In this document: one piece after another, positions 62,154-64,000 of the stretch | Layout of the letters: every line of letters begins with the position of its first letter | Numbering within the stretch: the stretch's first letter is position 1 | NCBI RefSeq assembly: GCF_030463565.1 | Contig: NC_134644.1 | Span: 150,499,967 to 150,563,966 of the forward strand | Direction of reading: 5' to 3' | Length of the DNA: 64,000 bases | Source: Pelecanus crispus | Lineage: Eukaryota; Chordata; Aves; Pelecaniformes; Pelecanidae | The notes under the pieces: generated by a model | Told to the model about the DNA's origin: nothing | Seen by the model: only the letters and a program-made list of their open reading frames with translations | Databases searched by the model: none | Translations under genes and position numbers: made by a program

Positions 62154-64000
62154 CCTACGATTGTCCATCTAGATATGAACTTCCTAAAGCACCAGTGTCA
62201 GCATGAGCCTGACATTCACAACAATCTTAAAGACATTTACCAACCTCCCAAGATGTCTCCTGTAGATCTCCCTAAATTGATACAAAGTCCTGTTGTATTT
62301 ACAGCAAAATTCTATCTCTTGCCTGCTTCACAAGTAGACATGGCTGCTATTAAGAGAAGTAATAAAAGCAGCATTTTTACTCCGTACTTTTTTTCCCCAT
62401 AAAACAACGTATGATTCTTTTTTAATGTACAAATGTAGCAAAGATTCAAAAACAACCACCACAGCAAGCACAAAAACTCCCTTAAAGAATGTATCAAGTA
62501 TGCCAGACATTACTCGCACATAAAAATATATATTCCATGTTCATGAATGCATCGAACGCAGCAATTCTAGTTAAATTTCACAAAAGGTTGTGATCATGGA
62601 CTGCCTGGCACTAAGTACGATGTATTTAGATGAGTACAAGGCGAAATAAAGCATGAAATTCCCTGACACAGTCAGCTAAAAAGAAAACTAATAATAAAAA
62701 AAGATATGGATAAGCCAGCCAGCTTTCACTTAAATACCTGACACTTACTCAGTTGATAACCACCTGCATACAAGGTCCTTGGCAGCTTTAAAATAGCTTT
62801 TTTCTTTCTTTTTTTTTTTTTTAAAAGAATAAAATATTCTTCAAGCTATTTCCTATCATATCAAGCACAAACATGCTTTCATTTAACTTCAGGAATGGAA
62901 TGTGTCTTATTCTAATCTTTCACCTTTGCTCAGTTGAAGAAACTTGTATTGTTGATAATAAGAAGCAAACCAGGTCTTACGTAAAATATGACTTATGCTA
63001 TGTGTTTATATAGTCTCAGGGACACTGCATTCCAAATCGGTAACTACTTGTTTTTGTGGGGTTTTTTGTTTGGTTTTGTTTTCTTTTGCTTTTTATGTTT
63101 TTAATGTAGTCTGTCCTGCAAAAGCAGCTAGCAGGATCTCCATGCTCCTGAGTCAGTAGTTTCAAACATCAGGCACTGATTTCAATTTTCAGCTGAAAAA
63201 CTCTAGTATGCATCCCATAAACCATGGTCTGGTAATAGACAGGGACATTCCCATGACCCTGGCACCAACACCCACTGATGCAAAGGGGACTGCATATTCC
63301 CAGACAGGGACTGCTGCAGGAGCTGCACAGTTACAGACCCTGCACGTGTAGCTGTAGGTTTATGCATGTAGACTCTATTTCTTCCAATGCCTTGTTAGAT
63401 CCCAGCACAGAAGTGTATGTACCTATCAACTTCAAGATGGACACACACAGGGCAGGTGCCAGCTTCACTGTCCAGTGCTACAGAGCCTCCGGGCTGCAGA
63501 GGCGTGTTGGCAGCTGCAGCAGGTTACCATCAATTACGCCAGCTCCAGCACATGCTGCAGACTGTGCCAGCACCACACAGCCCAGGTACATTCGATCACC
63601 TTTGCTTGCTTTTTGAGATGGGCTTTACAATGTAGAGCTTAGACCAGTTTACTTTAATTTCCAAATTAAGAGTAGAATTATCATGTAATAAGAAACCCGT
63701 GCAACTGATTGGCAGCAGGTTCCAAGAAACGAATACTTTTGTGGATCCAAGGTTGTCAGGACAAACTGCAAAAATAATGAACTCATTTTACAGTAGAATA
63801 TAAGATTAAGGAAAAAACCCACAGACAATAGGAAACAGGATTAGTTATGTATCAGTAAACACAGGGAAGGCAAAACCATGAAAAGAAATGAGGATATCTT
63901 TAGAAAAATAAGCAGTAATCGGACATGAAAGTAATTTCAAATGTTATCACATTCCCATAACTACAACTAAACCAGCTCAGCAACACCATGGTGCTCCTTC
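62154..64000 (-). other. STK3: STK3 terminal intron, part 4 (runs off the window)
   Basis: No supported exon. A 112-codon plus-strand open frame at 63278-63616 has no recognisable domain. The penultimate STK3 exon should lie beyond the right edge. Confidence 0.45.

Noticed and set aside
42987-64000. Additional STK3 exons (linker or kinase domain)
   Set aside because: No frame matches the MST2 linker or kinase motifs; the terminal intron appears to run past the window.
1-64000. tRNA, rRNA, CRISPR arrays or other structured RNA genes
   Set aside because: No cloverleaf-like A/B boxes, rRNA segments or regularly spaced direct repeats with unique spacers were seen by eye; a covariance-model scan would be needed to exclude small ncRNAs.

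Overview
This is a window of vertebrate, almost certainly avian, nuclear DNA. The evidence for a bird is the several 5'-truncated CR1 LINE copies with the typical CR1 3' tail, a solo LTR of a family I recognise from bird genomes, compact spacing, and protein-level matches to two adjacent vertebrate genes. Prokaryotic features (operons, CRISPR arrays, ribosome binding sites) are absent. The order KCNS2 then STK3, tail to tail, is the same as on human 8q22.

Layout. Positions 1 to about 22,180 are gene-poor upstream DNA with old CR1 copies (about 3.95-4.7 kb, 6.23-6.89 kb, 9.80-10.31 kb) and a degenerate GT-rich repeat (1.5-2.1 kb). A strong CpG island (about 22.18-23.61 kb) holds the untranslated first exon and presumed promoter of KCNS2. 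A 754-base 5'UTR intron follows (23,268-24,021); it carries a purine-only-like tract of about 315 bases. Exon 2 holds the whole uninterrupted KCNS2 coding sequence (24,059-25,492, 477 aa, Kv9.2 silent potassium channel subunit) and a 3'UTR of about 2.9 kb. Gene-poor DNA with another CR1 copy (37.1-38.1 kb) follows. The last coding exon of STK3 (MST2 Hippo kinase, SARAH domain) is on the minus strand at 42,828-42,986, with its 3'UTR running to lower coordinates. From 42,987 to the right edge I find no further STK3 exon, so this appears to be the terminal STK3 intron; it contains two CR1 copies (45.9 and 61.4 kb) and a solo LTR (55.8-56.4 kb).

The two genes are not functionally linked in any obvious way. 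KCNS2 modulates Kv2 channels at the neuronal membrane, and STK3 acts in the cytoplasmic Hippo cascade. I found no undescribed gene system. The most interesting regulatory observations are around KCNS2: a split REST/NRSF-like motif in the CpG island, one or two small upstream ORFs, and the long polypurine tract just before the splice acceptor. Most other open reading frames are antisense, GC-driven or repeat-derived and were not annotated as genes.
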